From positions 5,412,274-5,476,273 of the forward strand of contig NC_066593.1 in the NCBI RefSeq assembly GCF_905475345.1: a stretch of DNA of 64,000 nt, written 5' to 3'. How positions within the stretch are numbered: position 1 is the first letter of the stretch; each line of letters begins with the position of its first letter. A program made the translations under genes and the position numbers. This DNA is from Vespula vulgaris. Lineage: Eukaryota; Arthropoda; Insecta; Hymenoptera; Vespidae. The notes beneath the pieces are model-generated. The model saw only the letters and a program-made list of their open reading frames with translations, ran no database searches and was not told where the DNA came from. Shown in pieces: positions 14,053 to 26,595 of the stretch.

Positions 14053-14680
14053 ATTAGATTATTATCAAAGTTATCAAAGAAAAAAAAAAAAAAGAAAAAA
14101 GTAGAGAAAAAAGATAATTATTTATTATCGTTCTTTATATTTCTTGTTGATGGGTCACGAAAAATATGTGATTCTTGAAGATTTCATCGTAATAAATTCT
14201 AATTTCTGGAATTTAGGATTCAACACGATTTTATATAAATGTAGAAAGTCCTCAACTTACGATTTAGCCCCATGCTATTAGATTATAATCAAAATTACCA
14301 AAAAAAAAAAAAAAAAAGAAAAAAAAATGAAATAATTATTTGTATTTATTTATCGTTCCTTATATTTCTGGCTGATGGGTCACGAAAAAAACTTGTGATT
14401 CTTGAAGATTTCATCGTAATGAATTCCACTCTTTGGAGTTTAGGACTCAATTCGATCTTATATAAATGTAAAACGTCTTACCATTTATTCTCGTGATATT
14501 AGATTATTATCAGTTACCAAAAAAAAAAAAAAGAGACAAACGAAGGAATAATTATTTGTATTTATTTATCGTTCCTTTTCGTTCTCGATGATAGGTCACG
14601 AAAAAAAAATATCATTCTCGAAGATTTCATCGTAATAAATTCAACTGTTTGGAATTTTTCTGATTGAAGTAAAATGTTGT
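14053..14680. repeat. Diverged tandem array, unit about 222 bp, three copies
   Basis: Copies begin at about 14053, 14277 and 14498 with ATTAGATTATNATC, followed by a poly-A block, TTATTTATTATCGTTC-like sequence, GGGTCACGAAAAA (AGGTCACGAAAAA in the third copy), then a conserved AAGATTTCATCGTAATNAATTC segment. Periods are 224 and 221 bp. The copies have drifted apart, so the array is old. It is non-coding. Confidence 0.75.
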
Positions 14681-14767
14681 TCGAAATTGTCGATCCGATT
14701 AAAATTCCATGACATAAATATGTACTCTTAGAAAAGGAATGAGAAAAAAGGAGAAAGAAGAAAAGAC

Positions 14768-14816
<49 letters not shown>

Positions 14817-15114
14817 AAGGGGAGAAGGGAAAAAAAGATAGATAGAAAGAAAGAAAGAAAGAAAGAGAGCGATGTTACGAGCATCTGATAACGCTAACGA
14901 CACGCTCGCTTTATTAATTACACCGTTATTATTATTCAGACAATGGGTACAAGGAGTCCGGGCTCTCGAAAGTGGGTCGTAGATACCGAAACCGATAACT
15001 TTTATATAGAGATTGGCAAGCTCCGTAACAATACTTATTCATGCTGTACGCAGTGGCCGAGTTTCGGTGAATCTATGCGGAGAACTTCAAATATTAACTT
15101 TTACTTTGGTATCC
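14681..15114. other. Gene-free AT-rich DNA with GA repeat
   Basis: A GA run at about 14776-14812 and an AAAG run near 14846-14866 interrupt otherwise unremarkable sequence. No exon is supported. Confidence 0.5.
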
Positions 15115-15294
15115 CCTATTTCTCTTCCTCCCTCTCTCTCTTTCTCTCTCTTTCTCTCTCTTTCTCTCTCTCTCTCTCTTTTTCTCTCACTTTCTCTCTC
15201 TCTCTTTCTCTATACCTTCCAAAAATCTTAAATCTCTCCTTCTCTCTCACTCTCTATATATCTCTCTCTCTCTCTGTATCTTCGAAAGTCTTAT

Positions 15295-15341
<47 letters not shown>

Positions 15342-15366
15342 TCTTTCTATACGTTTAGAAGTCTTA

Positions 15367-15442
<76 letters not shown>

Positions 15443-15546
15443 CTTCCTGTCCCTTTTTATACCTTCAAAAGTTTTATTGTTAAATCTCTCTCTCGTTCTT
15501 TCTCTCTTTTTTTGTATACCTTCAAAAGTCTTATTGTCAAACGCCT

Positions 15547-15578
<32 letters not shown>

Positions 15579-15625
15579 TCTCTTTCTCTTTCTCTTTCTC
15601 TATCTCTCTCTCTTATTCGTTTCTC
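15115..15625. repeat. CT-rich compound minisatellite with a recurring 30-bp spacer
   Basis: Long CT and CTTT tracts are punctuated at least five times (about 15213, 15279, 15349, 15456 and 15515) by variants of ATACCTTCAAAAGTCTTATT followed by GTTAAATCTCTC. The spacing varies because the CT tracts vary in length. The large Ser/Leu open frame across it (plus strand, 14943-15629) is an artefact of the repeat. Confidence 0.75.
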
Positions 15626-15787
15626 GTGAAAATTGTTAAAGAAAGAGCATGAGGTTAATAGCAGAATAACCTTCACGTTTCTTCGTGAACATGACGATAT
15701 GAAATATCGTACGAAAAGGCACGTGTTTTTATTTTAATAATAAATAATTAAATAGTTAAACATCTATATTCTATACTTCTATACTTA

Positions 15788-15818
<31 letters not shown>

Positions 15819-16195
15819 AACTACGTAAGAAAAAGGGAAAGTAGATTGTATAATAATTGGAGACGTAATTATTATTCGTGCACGTCGAAAAAAAAAATAA
15901 AAATATCGCGATATACGATCGATATATTTTATAACACAAATAATTAACTAATTGAATATTTAAAAAGATAAAAAAAAACAGAACAAAAAATGTAAGAAAA
16001 AAATTAGATTCCGAAAAAAAAAAAAAGAAAAAGAGAGAAACAATTGTCATCCTTACCTCTCCTCGAGGAATAAAAAAAAAAAAAGAAAAGAAAAGAAAAA
16101 AAAGGAAGAAAAGAAGAATAAGAAAAAAAGGAGTCTACTTAAAAGCATTTTAGTAAGAAAGAAAGGTCAGTAAGTAAATCGATCATAGTCGATCG
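15626..16195. other. Gene-free AT-rich DNA
   Basis: AT-rich sequence with A-tracts, a TG/TA run at about 15787-15816 and GAAAA repeats near 16080. Nothing coding is recognised. Confidence 0.5.
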
Positions 16196-16545
16196 TTATC
16201 GGAACATAGAAACAGCAATCGTGACATGAAAGAACGCATTGGAGGGTCGTCGTTGATTGGTCGTTTCGAAGAACACCTCGAAGAAGCAACTTTCTCTCTC
16301 TTTCTCTCTGTTTGACTTAAGTTGTACAAACGTAATCTCGTAAGAACCAAGCATGCTATCGCGAATGCGTGTTAACTGCACCGTTAGAGTTGCACCTTGA
16401 CCCAAGAATACGATCCAAACTTCGATCCCCGCGCGTTCGGGTCGCGTGCGAATCAAGATTAAGTAGTTACGGTTTGACCTTACCGATAGAATACACGATC
16501 CTAGGTCTTGCTGCGTCGCCAATAACACTCGCGCATCCACTATGA
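16196..16545. other. Unassigned GC-richer segment with a 134-codon open frame
   Basis: About 350 bp with clearly higher GC, containing CCCGCGCGTTCGGGTCGCG, in an AT-rich setting. A minus-strand open frame spans 16196-16600 and does not depend on repeats over its middle part, but I recognise no domain in it and its N-terminal part is Lys-rich low-complexity sequence. It may be a conserved non-coding element, an untranslated exon or an unknown small gene. Confidence 0.2.
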
Positions 16546-17637
16546 CGAAAGATCTATTTTTCTTCGTTTTTTCCCCCTTTCTCTTCCAATTTTTTCTCAT
16601 ATTTTTGTACTTTTTTTCTCGTCATTTTTTATTTTATTTTATTTATACATCTTTTTTTTTGATTGACCATAATAAATATTCTCTCCTTCTCTCTCTCTCT
16701 CTCTCTCTCTCTTTTTTAAATATAAATAATTACGTCAAGTGACTTATCGAGATTGATCGATAAGATAAATCGAGTACGATTATCGAACACTATCATCACC
16801 AGTTCTTTTTTTTTTTCTTTTGCTTTTTTCCTATCTAGATAAAAATTGTATAATATAATGATTGTAATATTAATCATACGTAATTATGATGTAATGGGTA
16901 GTCTACTTATAATTACGTAATTAATTTTATTATATTTTTTCATTAGGATCATATAAATGTTTAGGGTAAAATTATTATTTTACATAATATATCATATTAA
17001 ACGTTGTTATTATAATACTAATTTAGTTGACTTAGCATCGTCTAATTATGCTAATAATTAGTACAATATAATTCAAAATTTCATATCGTTGTACTATTTA
17101 ACAGAATTTATGTCAAATTATAAATAGTTAATAATCGAACTTCGACGTCATCTCCTTATTACCTTTTTAAAAAGTTTTATGGAACGTTAACGTATAAGTT
17201 CGAATGCAATCGGAAATTTGAAATTATTTGTTGTTTTCATTATTATTATAGAGATATATCGTTTTATCGAGATGCATATTATTTCAAGCATAACGAGTAA
17301 CACGTTAGTTTATTATCGCCATTATCCTATCGTTTAATTATTCACGAGATATTATTTCTATATAAATATGTGCATATATGTGTATAGGTATGTATTCATT
17401 TTCTGTTAGATTATGAAAAGCAACGATTCGACGTTTACGTCTGGGGAATAATAATTTTCAATTTTACCATTATTAATATTTCAAAGGAATGATAATTAAC
17501 ATTTCGTATTAACAAAAAAAAAAAAAAAGAGAGAAAAGAAGAAGAAAGAACGATTTATCATAATTATACTAAAACGAAATACACACCCACGCACACATAA
17601 ATATAAATTGCTCTCGTTTGATATACAATCTATATAA

Positions 17638-17668
<31 letters not shown>

Positions 17669-18727
17669 CGTATTTATGTATATATGTATGTATATATTTA
17701 TCCAGTATATACATGTATAGTAAGATTAAAGGGAAAAAAAAAGAAAAGAAAATTGTGAAGGAAAAAAGATGACAAAAAAGCAGATCGGATTTGATGTTGT
17801 TTTAAAACGTTATCTCGACGAGATTAACGTGATAAGTTTAAAAGGTAAAGGAAAGATTAAAGAAAATATATATATATATATGCTCGATCACGAAGTTCAG
17901 TTGGTTTTGCTTCTTCACAGAAAATTTCCTGATGATGACCATTTTAAATGTATTCTCTTTTTTTCTTTCTTCTTTCTTCTCTTTTTTTTTTTAAACAGCG
18001 AGCAAACCATCGTAAGTATATTATCGTGAAAGGAAAGTTATAAAGGACGAGATAGTAGTATTGGTATTAGTAGTAGTAATAGTAATAGTAGTAGTAATAG
18101 TAAAGAAGGGGAAGAAGAACAAACAGTGTTCTCGTTTAAATTGTTTCATGATAGAAAGAGAGAAAGAAAAAAAGAGGAAGGGAGGGAGAGAGAGAGAGAG
18201 AGAGAGAGATATGAACTATTCTAGAAGGAACAGTTAGGTATTATCATGGGTAATAGGGTCTATGCCTAGATATATCCATAAAAGGGAAAAGAAAAGACGG
18301 AGGGAAGATGACGATGAACAAGAAAGAAGGTGAAGAAAAAGAAGAAGAAGAAGAAGAAGGGGATAGTGTGGATAATAATCAAGAGATAACGATCAAACGC
18401 AAAGAGTAGTATATAGGGTGACTTTATCGACGAGGGACAGAATATGAAGCAAGAAAAAAGAAAAAAAAAGAAAAGAAAAAAGAGATAGGGGTTGGTGGTG
18501 GTGGTGGTGGTGGTGGTGGTGAGAAAGAAATCGTATCTTACCTTGGAACGAGACAATAGACGATGATGATTACAAACGATGATGATGGACTAGGAATCAG
18601 ATTGCTTTCTCTTGGGTTAACAGAGAAGATCGTGTAATACTGCTTAGTACGACTCCCTGGGCTGTTACAATCGTTGCGGTTTGTCTGTGGTGAGAAGAAC
18701 ATGGATTCCAAGGAAGAGAAACGAGAC

Positions 18728-18773
<46 letters not shown>

Positions 18774-21700
18774 GGGATAGTTGAATCCAATACAAGGATA
18801 CACCGTGTTAAGACAGCGTAACGTGGTTGCCATAGGCTACTTGTAGATCTCGGTATGTTACTGTGATTATCTTAAGAATAATATCAATCTTATTTCTTAT
18901 ACTATATTCTGTTATTCGCATTAATAATATTATGAATAAGATAATGGTATTATTTCGATAATATTTACCAAGCGATGTTCGAATTTTATGTTAGAATATT
19001 TGTGAGTAAATTTCTAAAAAAAGAATAGATAAAGGAGTGATCAAGGAATGGTGGATCCTATCGATTAGACATATTTAAACATTTTAATTTATCATGATAT
19101 TGTTACAATTGCCAGAGGGTACGTTTTGGTCTTGATCTGTTGCAATGATTCTTTTTAAAAGTATTATATCAGTTTTGTTTTCGAGAGACTATTTCGTTTT
19201 TCGTTATATATAATGTTAGAAAAGAAATGTACAAATTTGATATTCATTATATTCGTTAGACTGATTATAAATTCCTTAAGATAAAAAAAGAGAGAAAGAG
19301 AGAAATAGATTAAGAGACACAAGAGAATATATACTTGAAGAAACAGTGAATATTGGTGGATCTAATCGATGAGACATGTTGAAATGTAGGAAGGCAAGAT
19401 ATACAGACAGAGAACAGCTATTCCATTTCACCGAGTGCAATATCGTCCTGGTTTATTCGAATATCGATCGCGTAACCGTCGAAGTTGGGTATCAGAAATT
19501 ATTCAGAATCTTGATCGGTGATTGCGAAATCATTCGATGCGAGTTCGAGGGAACTCTCGATATAGCCTTTCTCACGTTATTATTTATCTTCCAGATGGAT
19601 GGGGATCGATGCATTTTTCATAGATTTATCTCGAGAGATTAGATTGATTTTTATACGGTTATATTCTTCTATCTCTCTTCATCTCTCTTCGTTATTGTCA
19701 TTTGCGTCATTATCTTCGTCGATCTTGTCTTTATCGATTGATCGTTGTCATTTATTCGACTCTGTGATCTAAAAGATGCACATACGTTTCTGAACTTCAT
19801 TTTGCCGTCTACGACTCGATATGTTTCAAATGTTTACAACATCTATATAACTTTTCTAAGAACTTAATAGATGTAGTAATTTTTAAAAGTCACTAGAAGT
19901 CCCTGTATATTATTTTCAATATACTACAATATATTACAACTGTTATATTCTCGAGAACTCTCGCGAGAAGAACATTTTCAAATAACTTTCTCTCGACATC
20001 TCTTACGAGATTAATCACTCTCTTACGGTTTCGCGTGAGGTAGCAAGTATCGTATTAACTACTCAATATTGGATTGCAGACTTTCTCACAGGTTGAGAAA
20101 CACTGATCTGGGAAACATGACTACGGAAATTTCTTAGTGGAAAATTCCACGGTTTAAGAATGAACAAGCTCGTAACAAGCTCGTAACAAGCGAGGGCTAC
20201 ATACGAACCGTGCAAGCCCTATTGTTGATCGCTACGAAACTCATTACAACATCGGTTTAGGTGTAACCTTGCAAGACCCTCAAATAATAAACAGAAATCC
20301 ATTACAACATAGAATTTCTACGTATTAATGTATTAAATACATAAGTATGTACATAGAGAATGTAACATACATACAGTCATGTAAATTACTTCCATTATTT
20401 TTCTTTAAAATAAAATAAAATAAAGAATATTATCCATCAAGTATCTCGACGAGATATATAACAAAAAATATCTCTCCGTTTAACAAATGTTTTCTCGTTG
20501 AGAGGTAAACTTTGATTTTATCGTTGAATTTTTTATAGGAAAAATTTATGTAAATTGTGGCATCGAAAGTGCTATAACATGGAGGGAAAAAAAAAGAAGA
20601 AGAAAAAAAAGACTCATCTTACTTGTAACACACATACGTACACGTACACACGCCCATCTATATCAAAAATGTATCTTCTTTCTTTCAGAGAGAAAGAAAG
20701 ATGGAAAAGGAGAGAGAGAGGGAGAGAGGAAGAGAAAGGAAAAGAGGATAGAGAGGAGTTTAAGGCTTTCACACGAAAGGGGAAAGATGTTCGAGGTGGT
20801 CGAGGCACTTTATTGGCCTCTAAGTAGAAAAGTCCATTAAAATGTGTACGCGTGGGTGTAGTTTAACGTCTTTGTAGTAGGACGAAAGTGTACATGTATT
20901 TACCTATATACGTATATATACATATACGTATACATATTTACCTATATACGTACTCACATATATACACATACACACACACATATATATATATAGGAACGTT
21001 ACGAATATTTGACATTACTATGGAATACTCTTCAAAGGTATCCTCCCTTTCGTAGACAAACATTTATCGGAGTTACCAAAGTCCTTCCTTCTTGAGAAAG
21101 CTTCCTAGATATAGTTAATTGATTGCGGGAGCTATTACGTTGCAAATAGAAGAAATGATTCGTAAATATATATATACATATATATATATATATAACTGTT
21201 GATGTCTATTAACAATAAATTGTATCGAGATCTTTTCTTCTTTCCTTTTTTTTTATAAAATTTTGATAACATTTCACAAAAAGAAAAAATATATATATTT
21301 CGTAATAAAAATTGTAGTGTATATTGTAAGTGAAGTATAGTATACTGGATAAGATTGATAATACTCTTAGGAGAATCATTGTGATTATAAAGCAAGTCCT
21401 GTAAGTAGTATATGTCAATATTAATATACTCCATTTCTTTAAGTAACTATCCTTTTGTATGTTTATTTTCTTTTTTCCTTTTCTTTTGTAGAAATATACT
21501 CTCACATATTTTTTTGTATTATATGTGTGTGTATATATATATATAGACCGTTCTTCATATATACACAATCAAATAATGTATCAACATATTACATATACAT
21601 AATGGACAAAGTGTCCTAAAAAATTTCAAAGTCAATCTGTAATTTTTTATGTGTTATACGTGTCATAAGAATTTGACAAAAACAAAAAATCATGCTTAAT

Positions 21701-23377
21701 ATTTTGTCTTTATTTTCCATTTTTTTCTTTTTTTTTTTTTTTTAATTTTTCTCTTTCTTTTTCTTCTTTCTCGAGAAAATAAATTCAAAGTGATTAAAAC
21801 GAATAGGTGATCGTTTTCAACAGAAGAAGGATAGTTCGTAATCGTTTTTACAATTAGTATCATGATATCAAATAATAGGTATTCAAGGATATTATGTACA
21901 ATAGAATACGGTTGGGATCACACGCGGTTGCATCGAATAAATGGCCAGACAATGAACAGCCGTCGTTAAATTCCAATTTGTTTTCAAAGCACGACGCTTT
22001 AAACGGGGTTGAACGCGCATAGGAAAACTTTGAATATTTTCTGTACTGGTTCGTTATACAACGTCTCGTGACTTTTATCGACCGAGATAATGATTATTTC
22101 CGGGCTACTTATACCTTAATGAGAATTATATCGGGCAGACGATGCTATAAAAACGATTTCGAATCTCACGAGTTTTCCTTTTATCTTCTTTTTCAGTTTC
22201 TTTTTTTCTCTATTTTTTTTTCTAGATTATTTTCCATTCGACGATAAAAACCGAATGGAATTAATCCGTGTCGAAAATTGTACCATAAAACCATAAAAGA
22301 TAATATGTGATTTCATTCATTTTTATAATTTTACCAGCACGACGACGACGACGGGGAAAACAACATGTGCGATTAAATCGACAATTTTTCTTGATTATTT
22401 TCCCGTTTAACGAAAAAATCGATAGTAATTAATCCGATCTCCGAGCGATGAAAAATTGGATCATAAAAAAATTAAAATCATAGTCTCAATCATTCTCATA
22501 ATTATCGACTCAACTCAACGAAGCTATATACCAAAGTTCGATTAAAATCGACGATTTATCTCGATGACTTTTTCCTCGAAAGTAATAAACAAATATGAAT
22601 TGAAAATTGCATCGTGAAGAAAAAAAGAGAGAAAGAGAAAGAGAGAGAGAGAGAGAGAGAGTGAAATGAAAAGAAAAAAAAATCTATGGTTTAAACAATT
22701 TTTTCTAATCAACAACTTTGTCGTATAAGAGCTTTTGTGTTGGATTCTTTTGAATCGAAAATAAAAAATAAAACAAAGAAAAAAATTCCGAAAGGAAATT
22801 ACGAATACAAAAAAAAAAAAGAAAGAAAATTTAAAGAAGAGAGAGAAAAAGGAGAAAAAGAAAACTATAAAAGGAGAAGGAAGCGTATCGATCGTGATTC
22901 CATTGCGTTACCAACGCGATCCACTCGAAGATTAAAAAAGCTTTCTCTTCGTGTTCGCCTAACACGAAAAACGTGTTTTCCCTTCAAACGTTCCTCGAAG
23001 AAATTCGAGTAAGTATGCGCGAGCGAGCAAAGGACGACCAACTTTATCTCCTTTCCCTTTTTTCATTTAGCCGATCGTTTGCCATTTTGCTCCCTTAAAA
23101 AAAACATATTCCGATGATCAAAAAAAAAAAAACAGAAAGAAAAAAAATATCTCATAAAACGTCAACATTTCGAAATTCAAATAAACCCAAATAAAAAAAA
23201 AATGAAAAATCATTTTAATCATATCGTTTTTACTTTCAAAAAAAAAAAAGAAGAGAGAGAAATGATAAATACGAGTGCAATATACGTAGATATATTTAAA
23301 AAATTACACGTTACGTATTGTATGTGTATATGCATATAAAAATTTACATATTTACAAAGGTATTTCGATAAAAGAAT
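16546..23377. other. Gene-free AT-rich DNA
   Basis: No supported gene. Notable contents: TATG run near 17638-17690, TAG/TAA trinucleotides at about 18046-18106, GGT run at about 18490-18521, GA runs at 18190-18210 and 18727-18770, and many A- or T-tracts. Somewhat GC-richer unique stretches at about 19380-19620, 21900-22100 and 22880-23030 could be conserved non-coding DNA. The last contains TTCGAGTAAGTATG, which resembles a splice donor, but no coding frame leads into it that I recognise. Confidence 0.5.
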
Positions 23378-24305
23378 GTAGCAACGAAAAATGTACATAA
23401 ATTTTGATTTCTATTTGGACTGAACTGAAATCATTTTTAATGATTTAATTTTTATTCTCAATAAAAAGAATGAAAAATATGAATCTGATATATTATACAT
23501 TTTATGGTATAGCTATCCTATGTATTATATGTTACACATATATACGATGTAGTTTAGAAAAAGAAAAAAAGAAAAAAGATAATATTATTCACACGTAGTA
23601 AAAAAGTAACAACGAAAAATAGCTGCATCGCATGGAATATAAATCTCGATTTCGATTTGACCGAACTGAAACCCTTTTTAATGATTTAATTTTCATTTCC
23701 AATAAAAAGAATGAAAAATACGAGTATCGTATATATTTTAAGATATAGGTACCCTATATATTACATGTAACACATATACTAGTATAGTTCAGAAAAAGAA
23801 CAGAAAAATACTATTGGCACATTCTAAGAAATAGTAACAACGGAAAATACATAGATCACATGAAACATAAATTCTTATTTCGACTTGACCGAAACGAAAT
23901 TAATTTTAACCGTCAATAAAATAAAAACAAAAATACGAATCCCATATACTTTCAAGAGGCAATATTATACATTATATAATAACACACACACATCCATAAT
24001 TCTGAAAAATACAAAAAAAAATACTATCAACCTAGTAAAAAAGAAAGAAAGAAAGAAAGAAAGTTGCAACGAAAAATACATGGTTCGCGTGAGAAATAAA
24101 TTCTTATTTCAATTTGACCGATAATGAAGCCATATTAATGATATAATTTTCATCATCAATGAAAATAATGAAAAAATACGAGTCCTATATATATTTCAAA
24201 AGGTACATGCTGTGCATTATATAATAAGGCATATACAGGGTAGTTCAAAAAATGAAAAAGAAACATTATTGATACATAGTAAGAAAGTAGCAACAAAAGA
24301 GTAGT
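23378..24305. repeat. Diverged tandem array, unit about 228 bp, four full copies and a fifth start
   Basis: Copy starts are marked by GTAGCAACGAAAAAT variants at 23378, 23606, 23834, 24063 and 24287 (periods 228, 228, 229, 224). Each unit then carries a TTTGACCGAACTGAAA-like block, a TTAATGATTTAATTTTCAT block, AATGAAAAATACGA and an ATATATTACATGTAACACA-like block. A partial earlier copy may precede 23378. The near-constant period despite base divergence indicates an old minisatellite or satellite fragment, not a transposon cluster. Confidence 0.8.
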
Positions 24306-25977
24306 GTAAAGGGATGGGGACAGAAAAGATAGAAAGGGGGGGGTGGGAGAGGGGAATGGGAGGGGTAGACGTTGTAACAAGAAGGTACTTTTGATTGAGT
24401 GTCCCCTCGAAAGCTCTCTACTTGTTGAAAGCTATCGAGCGGGCAACTCGTGTGCTTTCGAACGTTACAGGTTAGCGTTATCGCTAAACTTAAACGCTGC
24501 TTTACGTTCGATATTTACGTTAGGAAATTGTTGTCAACAAGCTAACCAATAGAAAAAAAAAGAAAGTAACCTGGTACGACCTTGAAAGGGATAAATGCAC
24601 CTTCGAACGCGCATTTTATATAGGGCGGACTAATTTAGTCTTTTATTTGACCGTTTATTCGTTATCTAAGTTAGTCTTTTTTATTTCGTATTTATTTGTT
24701 TATATCTTTTTTAAACGATTCCGTATAAATAAGTAATCGATGTGCAACGTTTTACTGATGTAATCGTTTGTATTAAATGTTGAATTTCTAATTAATTTAT
24801 ACGTTCAAATATAATTTTTTTGTTATCTTTAGAATCTTAATTTTTTATCATTATTATAATTATTTATGTCTTTTTAGATTGATTTTGTAAAAGATGCGGA
24901 TTTAATGTCGACAAATTTAATCTTTGATCGTATTAAGCATTTAATTCATTCATTCATTCCAACTTCGATATCTAAGATCTTTAAATCCCTTTTCTCATCT
25001 GTATTTTCTTTTATATTTACTTCGTGTAAAAAGTGAATCTAACACGTTGATCTAAGCACTCAACGTAATTTATTATGTATAAGTAATTGTTTCTAAAACG
25101 TTTAAGTAAAAGTGTATTGAATAAATGTTCTGAGTCCCAGATGATTATAAAAATCAATTGCTATTTTATCAACAAAAATTTCTTTTCGTAATGATTATAA
25201 AACTAAAAACTGAACTCAGAGTTTATCCACTGAGGAACTTTTTTGGAACGACCTATAGAAAACGAATCTAGTTTCTCTTGAATCGAAGTTACTTTTCCTT
25301 TTTTTCTTTTTGTTACCGTCTATGACACAACATAGTCATTTAGTTCGTTCGTTCGTTCGTTCGTTCGTTCGTTCGTTCGTTCTTTCATTCGTTCGTTTGC
25401 TTAACGAGACGGGGCTACTTTAAATAAGCTCGTAACTATGTTAACTAAAAATAGCCTTTTGTTTCATAAATAAGATGGTTCGTGAGTTCCAAGGAGATAA
25501 CCCCAGGGACAACCGAAGGAACGAACGAAGGAACGAAAGAAGGGATGAACGAAGGAACGAACGATGGAACGAACGACCTCCTTAGCCTTCTCTCACTCGA
25601 GTATATTATTTTAAATTAAAATCGGTTGCCTCGGGATTGGGATGAAATCCATTGTTCGTACTCGTTTTCTTCGACATCATAAAAGAAAAGAGACGGAGTG
25701 GTTTATTGTGTACTGACTCCTACTTTACCTCTTACAATTCACCTAACATCTTATATACATATATACATATATACATATGTATGTTTATATGTTGTAACAT
25801 TGCTCTAGCAAGGAATCGATAATGCTACTTTTGTTGTCTCTTCGTCTTGTATAACAAAACAATATATACACACACATATATATATATATATTACATATAT
25901 TATATATATGTTTGTATACATATATTTATATGTATATATACATATGTAGATGTGTATACAAGAATGACTATGTACTT
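24306..25977. other. Gene-free DNA with a TTCG/CGAA inverted pair
   Basis: A GC-richer unique stretch lies at about 24340-24600. A GTTC tetranucleotide run at 25343-25398 faces a CGAA/GGAA-rich run at 25513-25576 in inverted orientation. TA and CA microsatellites lie at about 25750-25940. No exon is supported. Confidence 0.5.
25343..25576. repeat. Imperfect long inverted repeat of tetranucleotides (TTCG / CGAA)
   Basis: A near-uniform GTTC run of about 55 bp (25343-25398) and a degenerate GAACGAAC/GAAGGAAC run (25513-25576) are complementary over most of their length with about 115 bp between. Transcribed, they could fold into a long imperfect stem. They may be independent repeats that happen to be complementary. 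Confidence 0.5.
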
Positions 25978-26595
25978 ACTATTGTTTCTCTGGAGATTAA
26001 TCTTCATTTTCATATAGCGTGATAATAATCAACGATGCTGATGATCATTCTCGTAGTAACGTTTAACATGTACACACATACACATACACACATATATATA
26101 TAAGAAAAAATAATATATACTACTGTTTCTCTCAAGATTAATCTTCAATTTTATCTAACATGATAATAACGATAATAATAAATAATCATGATCATTCTCA
26201 TAGTAATATTTAACATATGTATTAAAAGAAAGAAAAATATATACTACTGTCCCTGTCGAGATTATCTTAATCTACGATGAATGAGTGATGTTGCTGTTGC
26301 TATTACTGATGATGATGATGATGATAATGATGATGATCATATTTATAACTTGAAATATATATAAATGCAGATACTATTGCTTCTCTCAAGATTAATCTTC
26401 ATTTTTATCCATCACGACAATTATTCATAACGATGATAGTGATAATCATTCTCGTAGCAATGTTTAACATGTAAATATATATTTAAAAAAATATATATAT
26501 ATATACATATCTACTATTGTTTCTCTCGAGATTATCATCTTTCATTATGATGAATAATAACGACGATGATCGTCGTTCTCATAGTAATATTTCAC
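25978..26595. repeat. Diverged tandem array, unit about 125-140 bp, five copies
   Basis: Copies start with ACTATTGTTTCTCTNNAGAT variants at about 25978, 26119, 26243, 26372 and 26512. Each is followed by TAATCTTCATTTT, a run of GATGAT/GATAAT triplets, then TCATTCTCGTAGTAANNTTTAACATG and a TA-rich spacer of variable length. The third copy is the most diverged. The array is non-coding. Confidence 0.75.

Noticed and set aside
14943..15629. 228-codon Ser/Leu-rich open frame on the plus strand
   Set aside because: It runs through CT microsatellites in a minisatellite; there is no domain, no splice evidence and composition is purely repeat-driven.
19047..19380. Possible 303-bp duplication (GGTGGATCNNATCGAT at two places)
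   Set aside because: Only one block of about 25 bp matches; the sequence between and after does not align convincingly.
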